Counted from the first letter of the stretch, positions 1-4,300 are shown. The stretch is DNA of 7,579 nt from Nostoc sp. CHAB 5834 (GCA_020829485.1 JAIVFU010000226.1:1-7579); one strand, 5' to 3'. Notes: generated from the letters alone by a model not told the origin. Translations and numbers: made by a program.

Positions 1-299
1 GAGAGCGAGCTCCACCAGTTCTTGTACGCCACACCCAAGGCCCGGATGGCCTCTTGAGGGGCGCACTTGGTCACCTCCAGCATCCAGGGGAACTGCTCGC
101 GCTTGATGGCGTTGAGCTGGCGGCGCAGGGCGCCTTCAGACGGCTTGGGGAGAGCGGGGTCGGCCAGGTGGGCTTAGTACTGCCGCTGCCACTCGGAAAG
201 CGCCCAGTTCCAGGCGAAGCGCGCGGTACCGCAGGCCCGGGCAAAGTGGTTTGCCTGAGCGAGGTTAGGGTCCAAGCGGATTTTATGGGCGCGCAGCAA
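1..299 (-). pseudogene. tnpB: TnpB N-terminal part (IS200/IS605-type), broken by an in-frame stop; runs off the left edge
   Basis: TnpB proteins are RNA-guided nucleases encoded by IS200/IS605/IS1341-type elements. Read on the minus strand from the TTG at 297-299, the frame gives MLRAHKIRLDPN followed by ARFAWNWALSEWQRQY. This is the typical TnpB N-terminus: a basic opening with RLxPN and an xxARFxWNWAL block. Codon 42 is TAA (plus-strand TTA at 174-176). After it the same frame continues with good TnpB sequence, AHLADPALPKPSEGALRRQL and then NAIKREQFPWMLEVTKCAPQ, to the window edge. A single CAA-to-TAA change would explain the stop. TTG is the only plausible start next to the repeat array; a stop codon lies upstream in frame at about 315. 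The gene is unlikely to make a full protein from this start, although re-initiation cannot be excluded. The identification as TnpB is firm; the pseudogene call assumes no sequencing error. Confidence 0.85.
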
Positions 300-300
300 C

Positions 301-406
301 GGACAGGTTACGCTTTATTTTAGACCGAATGGCCAAGTTATGCTTTATTTTAGCATACCAACCTGTCTAAAAGCACTAATTTAAGGACAGCTTATGCTTT
401 ATTTTG
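301..406 (-). repeat. Three 22-bp direct repeats immediately upstream of tnpB, probable IS left-end region
   Basis: Three copies lie at 301-322, 331-352 and 385-406. They share the core TTAYGCTTTATTTT preceded by GGACAG or GGCCAA. The first and second are 30 bp apart, the second and third 54 bp. On the minus strand they read AAAATAAAGCATAAC and sit directly before the TTG start of tnpB. A related sequence (GCATAACCTGGCC) occurs in the same orientation at the right-end hairpin of the other tnpB (7346-7361). The shared sequence supports both being ends of the same element family. The exact insertion boundary is not visible. It probably lies near 406-420, where the repeats end. Confidence 0.6.
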
Positions 407-563
407 AGGTCTGGTTATGGGTAACGGTACACGAGCCTTCGTCATAACGGGAATTCGCCCTCTCTTTCATTCAGCGCCCTGTAGGTAACTCGACAGGGCG
501 CTTTCAGTTTCAGGACAGAGTCCTGCCTGAAGTAGCGCTCAGGCCCCCTCAAGCGGCCGGCGG
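407..563. other. Gene-free spacer with hairpins
   Basis: No convincing gene is present between the tnpB left end and the terminator of the 623-1267 gene. A 23-codon ATG frame at 416-490 has no supporting features. The spacer holds the long hairpin at 473-502 and a small nested structure at 509-531. In that structure CAGGAC (511-516) pairs with GTCCTG (520-525), or alternatively TTCAGG with CCTGAA. It probably represents host or element sequence left outside the inserted IS. Confidence 0.5.
473..510 (+). terminator. Strong hairpin, probable intrinsic terminator without an upstream gene in the window
   Basis: A perfect 10-bp stem, AGCGCCCTGT (473-482) with ACAGGGCGCT (493-502), has a 10-nt loop and is followed by TTTCAGTTT. 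The U-tract is interrupted, so termination would be imperfect. No plus-strand gene is visible upstream. It may be the orphaned terminator of a gene displaced by the IS insertion to its left. Confidence 0.55.
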
Positions 564-598
564 AAAAACTCCCCCAAGCTTTTGAGGCGCGGGGGAGT
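564..598 (-). terminator. Intrinsic terminator of the 623-1267 gene
   Basis: On the minus strand ACTCCCCC (plus-strand 591-598) pairs with GGGGGAGT (568-575) across a 15-nt loop and runs directly into TTTTT (564-568). It lies 25 nt downstream of the stop codon of the zinc-ribbon gene. Confidence 0.8.
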
Positions 599-610
599 AA
601 ATAAGGTTGT

Positions 611-626
611 TGAACTCAGGGCTTAA
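611..626. repeat. 16-bp 3'-end element, copy 1
   Basis: TGAACTCAGGGCTTAA overlaps the stop codon of the 623-1267 gene. A copy with one mismatch (TGAGCTCAGGGCTTAA) lies at 3111-3126, between the stop of the 3155-3502 gene and its terminator. In both cases it precedes the terminator of a minus-strand gene. Confidence 0.6.
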
Positions 627-1267
627 GGTCCACATGCGTTGTCGCAACGCGGGCAACGTCCGCCGTAGTAGGTGCTCGGGCTTACGAAAATCCCGCAATT
701 CCAACAACGGTAAGAATGGCGCTCGCGATTCACCTTCTGCTGCTCGACGATGACTGAGTAAAGCTCTGGCCGCAAGGCATCCTTGAGGGATACGCTGGTG
801 GCATAAGCTACGCCTCGGCTGTTGGCGTCAATGTACTTCTTGCTGCGCGGAACGCCTGGCCAACGTGTAGCCTCGTCCGCGGTAAGCACCTTGGCTTTGT
901 CGAGGTTTGTGGTGAGTCCTCCCTTGATGCTGAGAAATGCGATGTCGTTCCCGTTGAAAGGGACCATCATTGGTTGGAGGTATACCTCTGCGTCCACGGC
1001 GACCTCTTGCACGTCTTTGAGTTTCACGACTTGCATGTCCACAACCCGACGCTTGCGCGCGGTGAGGTAGCTCAAGGGCCATGGTATGTCAGTGTGGCGG
1101 CTGCAGCTTTGCGCGAAGGCCTGCTCTTCCGTGAAGAGGTCGGCCTTCATCAAGTCGCTGGTGTAGCCGCCGGTCTGTGCCCAAAACATCAGGCAGTCAC
1201 CGGTGTTTCCGCGGCTGTCCTGCAGGACATACCAATTTTCGAGAGTTTCTTCGCTTGAAGTGGTCAT
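623..1267 (-). CDS. Hypothetical protein with two related N-terminal repeats and a C-terminal zinc ribbon
   Basis: This 214-aa protein has no recognised function. Residues about 11-75 (WYVLQDSRGNTGDCLMFWAQ, then GGYTSDLMKADLFTEEQA) resemble residues about 95-155 (IAFLSIKGGLTTNLDKAKVL, then TADEA). The shared pattern is GG-x-T-xx-L-x-KA-xxx-T-xx-x-A, so a domain of about 60 residues seems duplicated. The C-terminus carries CWNC (188-191) and CPRC (205-208), a spacing typical of a zinc ribbon, which suggests nucleic-acid or protein binding. There is no signal peptide or membrane segment. The ATG at 1265-1267 is the only usable start, because no ATG, GTG or TTG lies upstream in frame. Its best ribosome site (GGAGG) is unusually far away, about 18 nt, and lies in a small inverted repeat. 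The gene is divergent from the 285-aa gene, has its own promoter-like CTATACG at 1293-1299, and has its own terminator at 564-598. The gene is confident; its function is unknown. Confidence 0.82.
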   Translation of the reverse strand: MTTSSEETLENWYVLQDSRGNTGDCLMFWAQTGGYTSDLMKADLFTEEQAFAQSCSRHTDIPWPLSYLTARKRRVVDMQVVKLKDVQEVAVDAEVYLQPMMVPFNGNDIAFLSIKGGLTTNLDKAKVLTADEATRWPGVPRSKKYIDANSRGVAYATSVSLKDALRPELYSVIVEQQKVNRERHSYRCWNCGIFVSPSTYYGGRCPRCDNACGP

Positions 1268-1278
1268 TTTTAAAAAGT

Positions 1279-1292
1279 AAGGAGTCCTCCTT
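1279..1292. promoter_or_regulatory. Inverted repeat overlapping the only ribosome binding site of the 623-1267 gene
   Basis: AAGGAG and CTCCTT are separated by TC. In the minus-strand mRNA this reads AAGGAGGACTCCTT, so the Shine-Dalgarno could be held in a short hairpin (5-bp stem, 4-nt loop). The site is about 18 nt from the ATG and would lie almost at the 5' end of the transcript predicted from the CTATACG element. Confidence 0.35.
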
Positions 1293-1299
1293 CGTATAG
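1293..1299 (-). promoter_or_regulatory. Promoter-like CTATACG for the 623-1267 gene
   Basis: The minus-strand CTATACG ends 25 nt before the ATG (26 nt counted from the CTATAC core). It matches the CTAnAC element found before every non-transposase gene in this window. TATACG would act as the -10 hexamer. No convincing -35 is seen; the upstream position is taken by the 18-bp palindrome. Confidence 0.5.
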
Positions 1300-1315
1300 A
1301 TAAGCAGGCTTATCT
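1298..1315. promoter_or_regulatory. Palindrome in the divergent promoter region, candidate operator
   Basis: AGATAAGC and GCTTATCT form perfect 8-bp arms around AG. The site abuts the -10-like element of the leftward gene and covers the -35 area of the rightward gene (whose -10-like element is at 1332-1337). A dimeric repressor bound here could act on both genes. No regulator gene is adjacent, so this rests on symmetry and position only. Confidence 0.45.
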
Positions 1316-1327
1316 TCGCGCACCCAA

Positions 1328-1337
1328 TCGCTATACC
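1328..1337 (+). promoter_or_regulatory. Promoter-like TCGCTATACC for the 1368-2225 gene
   Basis: The CTATAC core at 1331-1336 ends 31 nt before the ATG. It shares the TCGCTAnAC extension with the elements before the 3612 and 3947 genes. The leader after it (ATTCATT, then AAGGACAT) also resembles that of the 3612 gene. Confidence 0.5.
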
Positions 1338-1367
1338 TAAAAGATTCATTCTTTAAGGACATAGACC

Positions 1368-2225
1368 ATGGAACAAGGCTTCAACCCCCGTCTGCTTTTC
1401 ACAAAAACTGGAAACCTGATGGCATTCACAACAGGTTCCGACGCCTGCGCTGAGCATGAAATCGGTTCAAATCGACTTCAGCGGCGCTTGACTGCGGCCA
1501 CTCATTCTTTGGATGAGTGGGCCGACCTATACCGCCATAATGCAACCGTACAAATCCAGCCCCTACTGGAACGCAAGCGCATCGCAGCAGAGAAAGCAAA
1601 AGAGCACATCGAGTTTATAACGCATGAGGGAACCGAAGAGACAGCAATGCTGTTCTCCACAGAGCGCGGCAATGTCCCGACTTTGAGTTTCCCCTCGTTC
1701 AAGTCAGAGCTGCGGGACCCTGACATTGCGGCGGCATGGGATGAACGCGATTTCGCCATTAAAGTCCGAGGCAAAAAGTACTGCAAGGCCTTGCGCCAGA
1801 TGTACGAAGCAATGCTCAACGGTGACGCATATTTTGGGGGAACCTTCCTCCAAGCCCGCGGTTCTCTGCAGCTGGAAGGGCTTGTGTTCGTCAATTATCG
1901 ATACCTCGATGACGAATCCAAATCCAAAGTGAAGTCAGCCCAAGAGGACTTCATTGCTAACATTCAGTTAAAAGCACGTGGAAACATTATCCAGCTTTAC
2001 GCTGATATGCGCCAAGAGTGTCATAAGCACGACATTCCCGGTTTTCTCTGGGAAACTCGCTTCGACTCAGAAACGGGCGATGTGCTGTACAGCATCAACC
2101 CCCGGGTAGGCGTCACACAGAACCACTACGGTCCTTATCGACGTCAAGAACTGCTGGACTGGGCCGCAACTGGCTACAAAGCTCCGCTAGGAACCGTTGA
2201 GCGTCTACAGGATTGCCCCGCGTAA
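1368..2225 (+). CDS. Hypothetical protein, 285 aa, unrecognised
   Basis: I do not recognise this family. The frame opens with MEQGFNPRLLFTKTGNLMAF and ends with TVERLQDCPA. It looks soluble, with no signal peptide or transmembrane segment. A charged, probably helical part (residues about 40-90, with KRIAAEKAKEHIEF) is followed by a mixed region containing RGKKYCKALRQMYEAMLNG and the sequence FLWETRFDSETGDVLYSINP. The start is supported by an AAGGA ribosome site about 10 nt before the ATG and by the CTATAC element further upstream. The gene stands alone: it has its own promoter-like element, a clear terminator directly after the stop, and it diverges from the 623-1267 gene with a shared palindrome between them. 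Codon use and GC content resemble the neighbours. No function is proposed. Confidence 0.85.
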   Translation: MEQGFNPRLLFTKTGNLMAFTTGSDACAEHEIGSNRLQRRLTAATHSLDEWADLYRHNATVQIQPLLERKRIAAEKAKEHIEFITHEGTEETAMLFSTERGNVPTLSFPSFKSELRDPDIAAAWDERDFAIKVRGKKYCKALRQMYEAMLNGDAYFGGTFLQARGSLQLEGLVFVNYRYLDDESKSKVKSAQEDFIANIQLKARGNIIQLYADMRQECHKHDIPGFLWETRFDSETGDVLYSINPRVGVTQNHYGPYRRQELLDWAATGYKAPLGTVERLQDCPA

Positions 2226-2232
2226 TTCGATA

Positions 2233-2255
2233 CCGCTGCACACGCAGCGGTTTTT
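2233..2255 (+). terminator. Intrinsic terminator of the 1368-2225 gene
   Basis: CCGCTGC (2233-2239) pairs with GCAGCGG (2244-2250) across a 4-nt loop and is followed by TTTTT. It lies 7 nt after the stop codon. Confidence 0.9.
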
Positions 2256-2259
2256 CATT

Positions 2260-2268
2260 GGCTATACG
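2260..2268 (+). promoter_or_regulatory. Promoter-like GGCTATACG for the acetyltransferase gene
   Basis: The CTATAC core at 2262-2267 ends 28 nt before the TTG start at 2296. It begins right after the upstream gene's terminator, so the downstream gene appears to be transcribed on its own. No -35 hexamer is convincing. Confidence 0.5.
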
Positions 2269-2295
2269 AAGCAGGTTAATCAATAGGGCAACAAA

Positions 2296-2847
2296 TTGAC
2301 TATCACCCATTTCCCGACGGAGAGTAAGGCGGACTTTTCAAGCGTGGCTTGCTTCGACAGCGCACCACTTGGAGGCCTGCGCATCGATACGCTGACCCAA
2401 TCGGAGCTTGACGATGCTGTGAGCGGCAAAGTCCTCAAGGATGGAAGCGTGGAATCCCCTTGGCTTCAAAGCCCCCGCATCCGCTACTACATGCCGAACT
2501 CGATGAGAGCACCGGTCGACCTCGAAAATGTTTACTGCTGCGCAACTACCGTGGTGTACGACCCCGACAACGGCAGATTCATGCGAAAGGTCGTGGGCAT
2601 GTTGCAACTGCAGCCGAGCCCATATGACAACAACGTGGTGTGGCTGTGCTTCGTCTCGGTAGACCCGTCATTGCCTCGCAAGGGGGTCGCAAAGCGGCTA
2701 CTTCAAGAAACCGTGTCGCTGATGACAGGTCGGTTCAAAGGCAAGACGCTGGAACGCTCCAGCCCTGGGATTGACGCCCCACGTCAGTTCAAGACCTTTG
2801 TCGACAATCTGTTGGACGCCCACGGTATCCCTTGGACACAGAGTTGA
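2296..2847 (+). CDS. GNAT-family N-acetyltransferase-like protein
   Basis: The family transfers an acyl group from acyl-CoA to an amine. The substrate here cannot be told. In this 183-aa protein the strand VVWLCFVSVDP (114-124) is followed by SLPRKGVAKRLLQETV (125-140). Together they form the GNAT motif A, with the pyrophosphate-binding R-K-G-V-A loop and following helix. Preceding strands (CCATTVVYDP and RKVVGMLQLQ) fit the central sheet, and the C-terminal ERSSP segment fits the later part of the fold. The start is TTG: a TAG stop lies in frame at 2284-2286, no ATG occurs before residue 70, and AGGG at 2285-2288 gives a ribosome site 7 nt away. The gene has its own promoter-like element and a strong terminator. 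The fold assignment is good. It could act as a toxin-like, resistance or protein-modifying acetyltransferase. Confidence 0.75.
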   Translation: MTITHFPTESKADFSSVACFDSAPLGGLRIDTLTQSELDDAVSGKVLKDGSVESPWLQSPRIRYYMPNSMRAPVDLENVYCCATTVVYDPDNGRFMRKVVGMLQLQPSPYDNNVVWLCFVSVDPSLPRKGVAKRLLQETVSLMTGRFKGKTLERSSPGIDAPRQFKTFVDNLLDAHGIPWTQS

Positions 2848-2858
2848 TGTTCTTCACT

Positions 2859-2888
2859 GCCTGGCATTCACCTGCCGGGCTTTTTTTT
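2859..2888 (+). terminator. Intrinsic terminator of the acetyltransferase gene
   Basis: GCCTGGCA (2859-2866) pairs with TGCCGGGC (2873-2880), with one G-T pair and a 6-nt loop, and is followed by eight T residues (2881-2888). It starts 11 nt after the stop codon. Confidence 0.92.
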
Positions 2889-3078
2889 GGCCAGGCGTGA
2901 CACACTCGACCGTTTCGTTGCGGGTGCGGGGAATGCGAATCAAGGGCTGCGAGACATCCGCCCAAAAGGCGCTGGCTTCTATGAGGGGTTGGCGGCGGGG
3001 TCTCGCAGCAAAAGTGAAATGAGCCCTCCCCCACTTTTGCGCCACGAGATTTCTATGAAAACCGCCGCATACACCCCG
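2889..3078. other. Gene-free spacer between two facing terminators
   Basis: No supportable gene is seen. Open frames that cross it run through one or both terminators. It contains the extended inverted repeat at 3001-3049 and a direct repeat TTCTATGA (about 2977 and 3051) on either side of that structure. Confidence 0.5.
3001..3049. repeat. Extended inverted repeat in intergenic spacer
   Basis: GCAAAAGTG (3008-3016) and CACTTTTGC (3032-3040) are perfect 9-bp arms with a 15-nt spacer. TCTCG (3001-3005) and CGAGA (3045-3049) extend the pairing outside a small internal mismatch. There is no T-run after either side, so it is not a standard terminator. It could be a regulatory RNA hairpin, a protein-binding site or a remnant of a mobile-element end. 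Confidence 0.5.
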
Positions 3079-3105
3079 AAAAAAGCCCGCATCAGAGATG
3101 CGGGC
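3079..3105 (-). terminator. Intrinsic terminator of the 3155-3502 gene
   Basis: On the minus strand GCCCGCATC pairs with GATGCGGGC across a 3-nt loop (3085-3105) and runs into TTTTTT (3079-3084). Confidence 0.92.
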
Positions 3106-3110
3106 CGGAA

Positions 3111-3126
3111 TGAGCTCAGGGCTTAA
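3111..3126. repeat. 16-bp 3'-end element, copy 2
   Basis: TGAGCTCAGGGCTTAA matches the element at 611-626 in 15 of 16 positions. It lies between the stop codon of the minus-strand 115-aa gene and its terminator. Confidence 0.6.
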
Positions 3127-3127
3127 A

Positions 3128-3146
3128 CCGCTTGGGTACCAAGCGG
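3128..3146 (-). other. Second hairpin 3' of the 3155-3502 gene
   Basis: CCGCTTGG (3128-3135) and CCAAGCGG (3139-3146) form a perfect 8-bp stem with a 3-nt loop, 8 nt after the stop codon. Only TTT follows on the minus strand. It could protect the mRNA 3' end or weakly assist the stronger terminator downstream. Confidence 0.5.
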
Positions 3147-3154
3147 CACGGAAG

Positions 3155-3502
3155 TCACTTCTTGTTTTTGAGCGCCATAGCATGCCAACCACGTCGGCCA
3201 GCCAGGTGTTCGCGAACATCCTCCAGCTCAAGTCCACGAACATGCGCGGCAGGAATCTGGTAACCGTCGCCAAACTGCAGGTACTGAAGCGTGAGCGGAG
3301 ATTCGCTCACAACCAGGTACAGCGCACGGCCGTCAGCGACAGGGAATGCGAGCACGCCTCCTTCTACGTTTGGTTTCGGGGTTTCAAAGAACTTGATGTC
3401 AAGTTCTGTCAACTTCTCCTGAGTGCGTTTGAAGTACTCATGGAATGACTCGCCAGAGCGCTGAACGAAGTCGGGGTGGTCTGTTGGAAGAAGAATGGCC
3501 AT
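3155..3502 (-). CDS. Hypothetical protein, 115 aa, unrecognised
   Basis: The sequence opens MAILLPTDHPDFVQRSGESF and ends with a basic tail WHAMALKNKK. It has no signal peptide, membrane segment or metal-binding motif, and I do not recognise the family. The middle (PNVEGGVLAFPVADGRALYL) alternates as strands would, and the C-terminal third (GLELEDVREHLAGRRGWHAM) looks helical, so a small alpha/beta domain is likely. The start is well supported by GAGGA (plus-strand 3509-3513) 6 nt before the ATG and by the CTATAC element further upstream. The gene is transcribed away from the 74-aa gene and shares with it a 109-bp divergent promoter region. It is followed by two hairpins, the second a clear terminator. 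Its 3' end carries the 16-bp element also found at the 623-1267 gene. Confidence 0.8.
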   Translation of the reverse strand: MAILLPTDHPDFVQRSGESFHEYFKRTQEKLTELDIKFFETPKPNVEGGVLAFPVADGRALYLVVSESPLTLQYLQFGDGYQIPAAHVRGLELEDVREHLAGRRGWHAMALKNKK

Positions 3503-3514
3503 GGGGGGTCCTCG

Positions 3515-3522
3515 ATTTAGGG
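3515..3522 (+). promoter_or_regulatory. ATTTAGGG box, copy 1 (downstream of the 3155-3502 promoter)
   Basis: ATTTAGGG here and CCCTAAAT at 3557-3564 form an inverted pair centred on the -10-like element of the 115-aa gene. A third copy lies at 3888-3895, just upstream of the 3947 gene promoter. Three copies of an 8-mer within 380 bp suggest a binding site. Confidence 0.4.
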
Positions 3523-3532
3523 GGTCTAACTT

Positions 3533-3542
3533 TGTATAGCGC
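3533..3542 (-). promoter_or_regulatory. Promoter-like GCGCTATACA for the 3155-3502 gene
   Basis: The minus-strand CTATAC core (plus-strand 3534-3539) ends 31 nt before the ATG. It is preceded by TCTTCAAGC, which resembles the TCTCGAATC before the 3947 gene element. Further upstream both have ATTTAGGGC. Confidence 0.5.
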
Positions 3543-3556
3543 TTGAAGAGATGCTG

Positions 3557-3564
3557 CCCTAAAT
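3557..3564 (-). promoter_or_regulatory. ATTTAGGG box, copy 2 (minus strand)
   Basis: CCCTAAAT on the plus strand is the reverse complement of the box at 3515-3522. It lies upstream of the 3155-3502 promoter element and, read the other way, around the -35 area of the 3612 gene. Confidence 0.4.
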
Positions 3565-3570
3565 CCGGTG

Positions 3571-3587
3571 CTTGAAGTCGCTACACG
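3571..3587 (+). promoter_or_regulatory. Promoter-like CTTGAAGTCGCTACACG for the 3612-3836 gene
   Basis: The CTACAC core at 3581-3586 ends 25 nt before the ATG. The extended form (TTGAA, then TCGCTAnACG) is closely matched before the 3947 gene. Confidence 0.5.
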
Positions 3588-3611
3588 TGGATATTCATTG
3601 AGGACATCAAA

Positions 3612-3836
3612 ATGCACGTTGTAGTCAAGCCGTTTGAAATCAATAAGCTGTACTCCATCCAGCGCACACCCGTTCGCTGCGTGGCTATCCGCACACTTGG
3701 ACGGGGCCCCTGCCTTGGAACCCAAGTGGTCGACCTGGCGAGCGAGACCGGTGACGAGTTCCGCCTGACCCGCTACCCTGATGGCACCGTACTGCGGGTC
3801 GTAAAGGTCAAGAAGCAAGAGCTCGAACTGAGCTAA
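3612..3836 (+). CDS. Small hypothetical protein, 74 aa
   Basis: The protein runs from MHVVVKPFEINKLYSIQRTP to VVKVKKQELELS. It is beta-rich by appearance, with repeated V/I/L alternation, and resembles a small SH3- or OB-like barrel. That is only an impression, and I do not recognise the family. The segment FRLTRYPDGTVLRVVK shares YPDGT with the neighbouring 87-aa protein. A TGAGGA ribosome site at 3599-3604 lies 7 nt before the ATG. The TCGCTACAC element lies upstream and a good terminator follows 16 nt after the stop. The tight fit between promoter-like element, ribosome site, frame and terminator makes this a real gene despite its length. Confidence 0.75.
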   Translation: MHVVVKPFEINKLYSIQRTPVRCVAIRTLGRGPCLGTQVVDLASETGDEFRLTRYPDGTVLRVVKVKKQELELS

Positions 3837-3852
3837 GCCCATTCCACCATTG

Positions 3853-3874
3853 AGCCCGCACCCGCGGGCTTTTT
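3853..3874 (+). terminator. Intrinsic terminator of the 3612-3836 gene
   Basis: AGCCCGC (3853-3859) pairs with GCGGGCT (3864-3870) across a 4-nt loop. T residues 3870-3874 follow. Confidence 0.9.
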
Positions 3875-3887
3875 CTTTGAGGCTCGA

Positions 3888-3895
3888 ATTTAGGG
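3888..3895 (+). promoter_or_regulatory. ATTTAGGG box, copy 3
   Basis: The box is continued as ATTTAGGGC, exactly as in copy 2, and lies 15 nt upstream of the CTAGAC element of the 3947 gene. It is near the -35 position. Confidence 0.4.
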
Positions 3896-3899
3896 CGGG

Positions 3900-3916
3900 T
3901 CTCGAATCGCTAGACG
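3900..3916 (+). promoter_or_regulatory. Promoter-like TCTCGAATCGCTAGACG for the 3947-4210 gene
   Basis: The CTAGAC core at 3910-3915 ends 31 nt before the ATG. The TCGCTAnAC extension is shared with the 1368 and 3612 genes. Confidence 0.5.
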
Positions 3917-3946
3917 TAGTAGTACAACTTTTTTGAAAGGACATTC

Positions 3947-4210
3947 ATGCACACCATTCCAGGCCTCACGGAAGAAATCATTGTCAATGAGCTCGATATC
4001 AGTTGGGGGCGAAACATGCCCGTCAAACTCCTCACCTACCCCGACGGGACGCAAGACCTCCACCGACAAACTGGCTCCCAATTCAACGAACACGTGGAAA
4101 AGGCAAAGAGAATTCTGGCCATACGTGGTCTGGCCGTAGGTAAAGTTGGCTTGACAGGCCCCACTGGCGCCTACATGAAGGTGACGCGAATATCCGAAGT
4201 AACTGCTTGA
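3947..4210 (+). CDS. Small hypothetical protein, 87 aa
   Basis: The protein runs from MHTIPGLTEEIIVNELDISW to YMKVTRISEVTA. It appears soluble and mixed alpha/beta, with a probable helix at NEHVEKAKRILAIRGLA. I do not recognise the family. KLLTYPDGTQDLHRQTG shares the YPDGT string with the 74-aa protein next door, but the rest does not align well enough to call them paralogues. The ATG at 3947 is chosen because GAAAGGA (3935-3941) sits 5 nt upstream and the CTAGAC element is 31 nt away; an ATG at 3933 in another frame overlaps this ribosome site. A terminator follows 5 nt after the stop. Confidence 0.78.
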   Translation: MHTIPGLTEEIIVNELDISWGRNMPVKLLTYPDGTQDLHRQTGSQFNEHVEKAKRILAIRGLAVGKVGLTGPTGAYMKVTRISEVTA

Positions 4211-4215
4211 TTCGA

Positions 4216-4238
4216 GCCCGGCATTGACCGGGCTTTTT
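4216..4238 (+). terminator. Intrinsic terminator of the 3947-4210 gene
   Basis: GCCCGG (4216-4221) pairs with CCGGGC (4228-4233) across a 6-nt loop and is followed by TTTTT (4234-4238). Confidence 0.9.
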
Positions 4239-4265
4239 CGTGTCTAGCCCGAAAAATAGAAAGAC

Positions 4266-4275
4266 TACCTAGACT
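4266..4275 (+). promoter_or_regulatory. Promoter-like TACCTAGACT for the PH-domain gene
   Basis: The CTAGAC core at 4269-4274 ends 26 nt before the ATG. The TCGC extension of some other copies is missing. Confidence 0.45.
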
Positions 4276-4300
4276 AGCTTTACCTTTTCAGTAGACCGCC

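Noticed and set aside
54..323. Plus-strand open frame over the left tnpB
   Set aside because: It is the antisense shadow of a clear TnpB N-terminus and runs into the repeat array; no ribosome site.
301..406. CRISPR array
   Set aside because: Only three repeats with unequal spacing (8 and 32 nt) and no cas genes; they fit an IS end better.
440..475. tRNA 3'-end-like stretch (GGGAATTCGCCCTCTC) that could be an attachment-site remnant
   Set aside because: No GTTC T-loop and no matching acceptor strand or cloverleaf upstream.
416..490. Short ATG frame (about 23 codons) in the left spacer
   Set aside because: It ends inside the 473-502 hairpin and has no ribosome site or recognisable product.
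2854..3273. Open frames on both strands across the 2889-3154 spacer
   Set aside because: They cross one or both intrinsic terminators and the inverted repeat, overlap the 115-aa gene and have no start signals.
3438..3944. 168-aa minus-strand open frame across the 3612-3836 gene
   Set aside because: It covers two promoter regions and a terminator and is antisense to a better supported gene.
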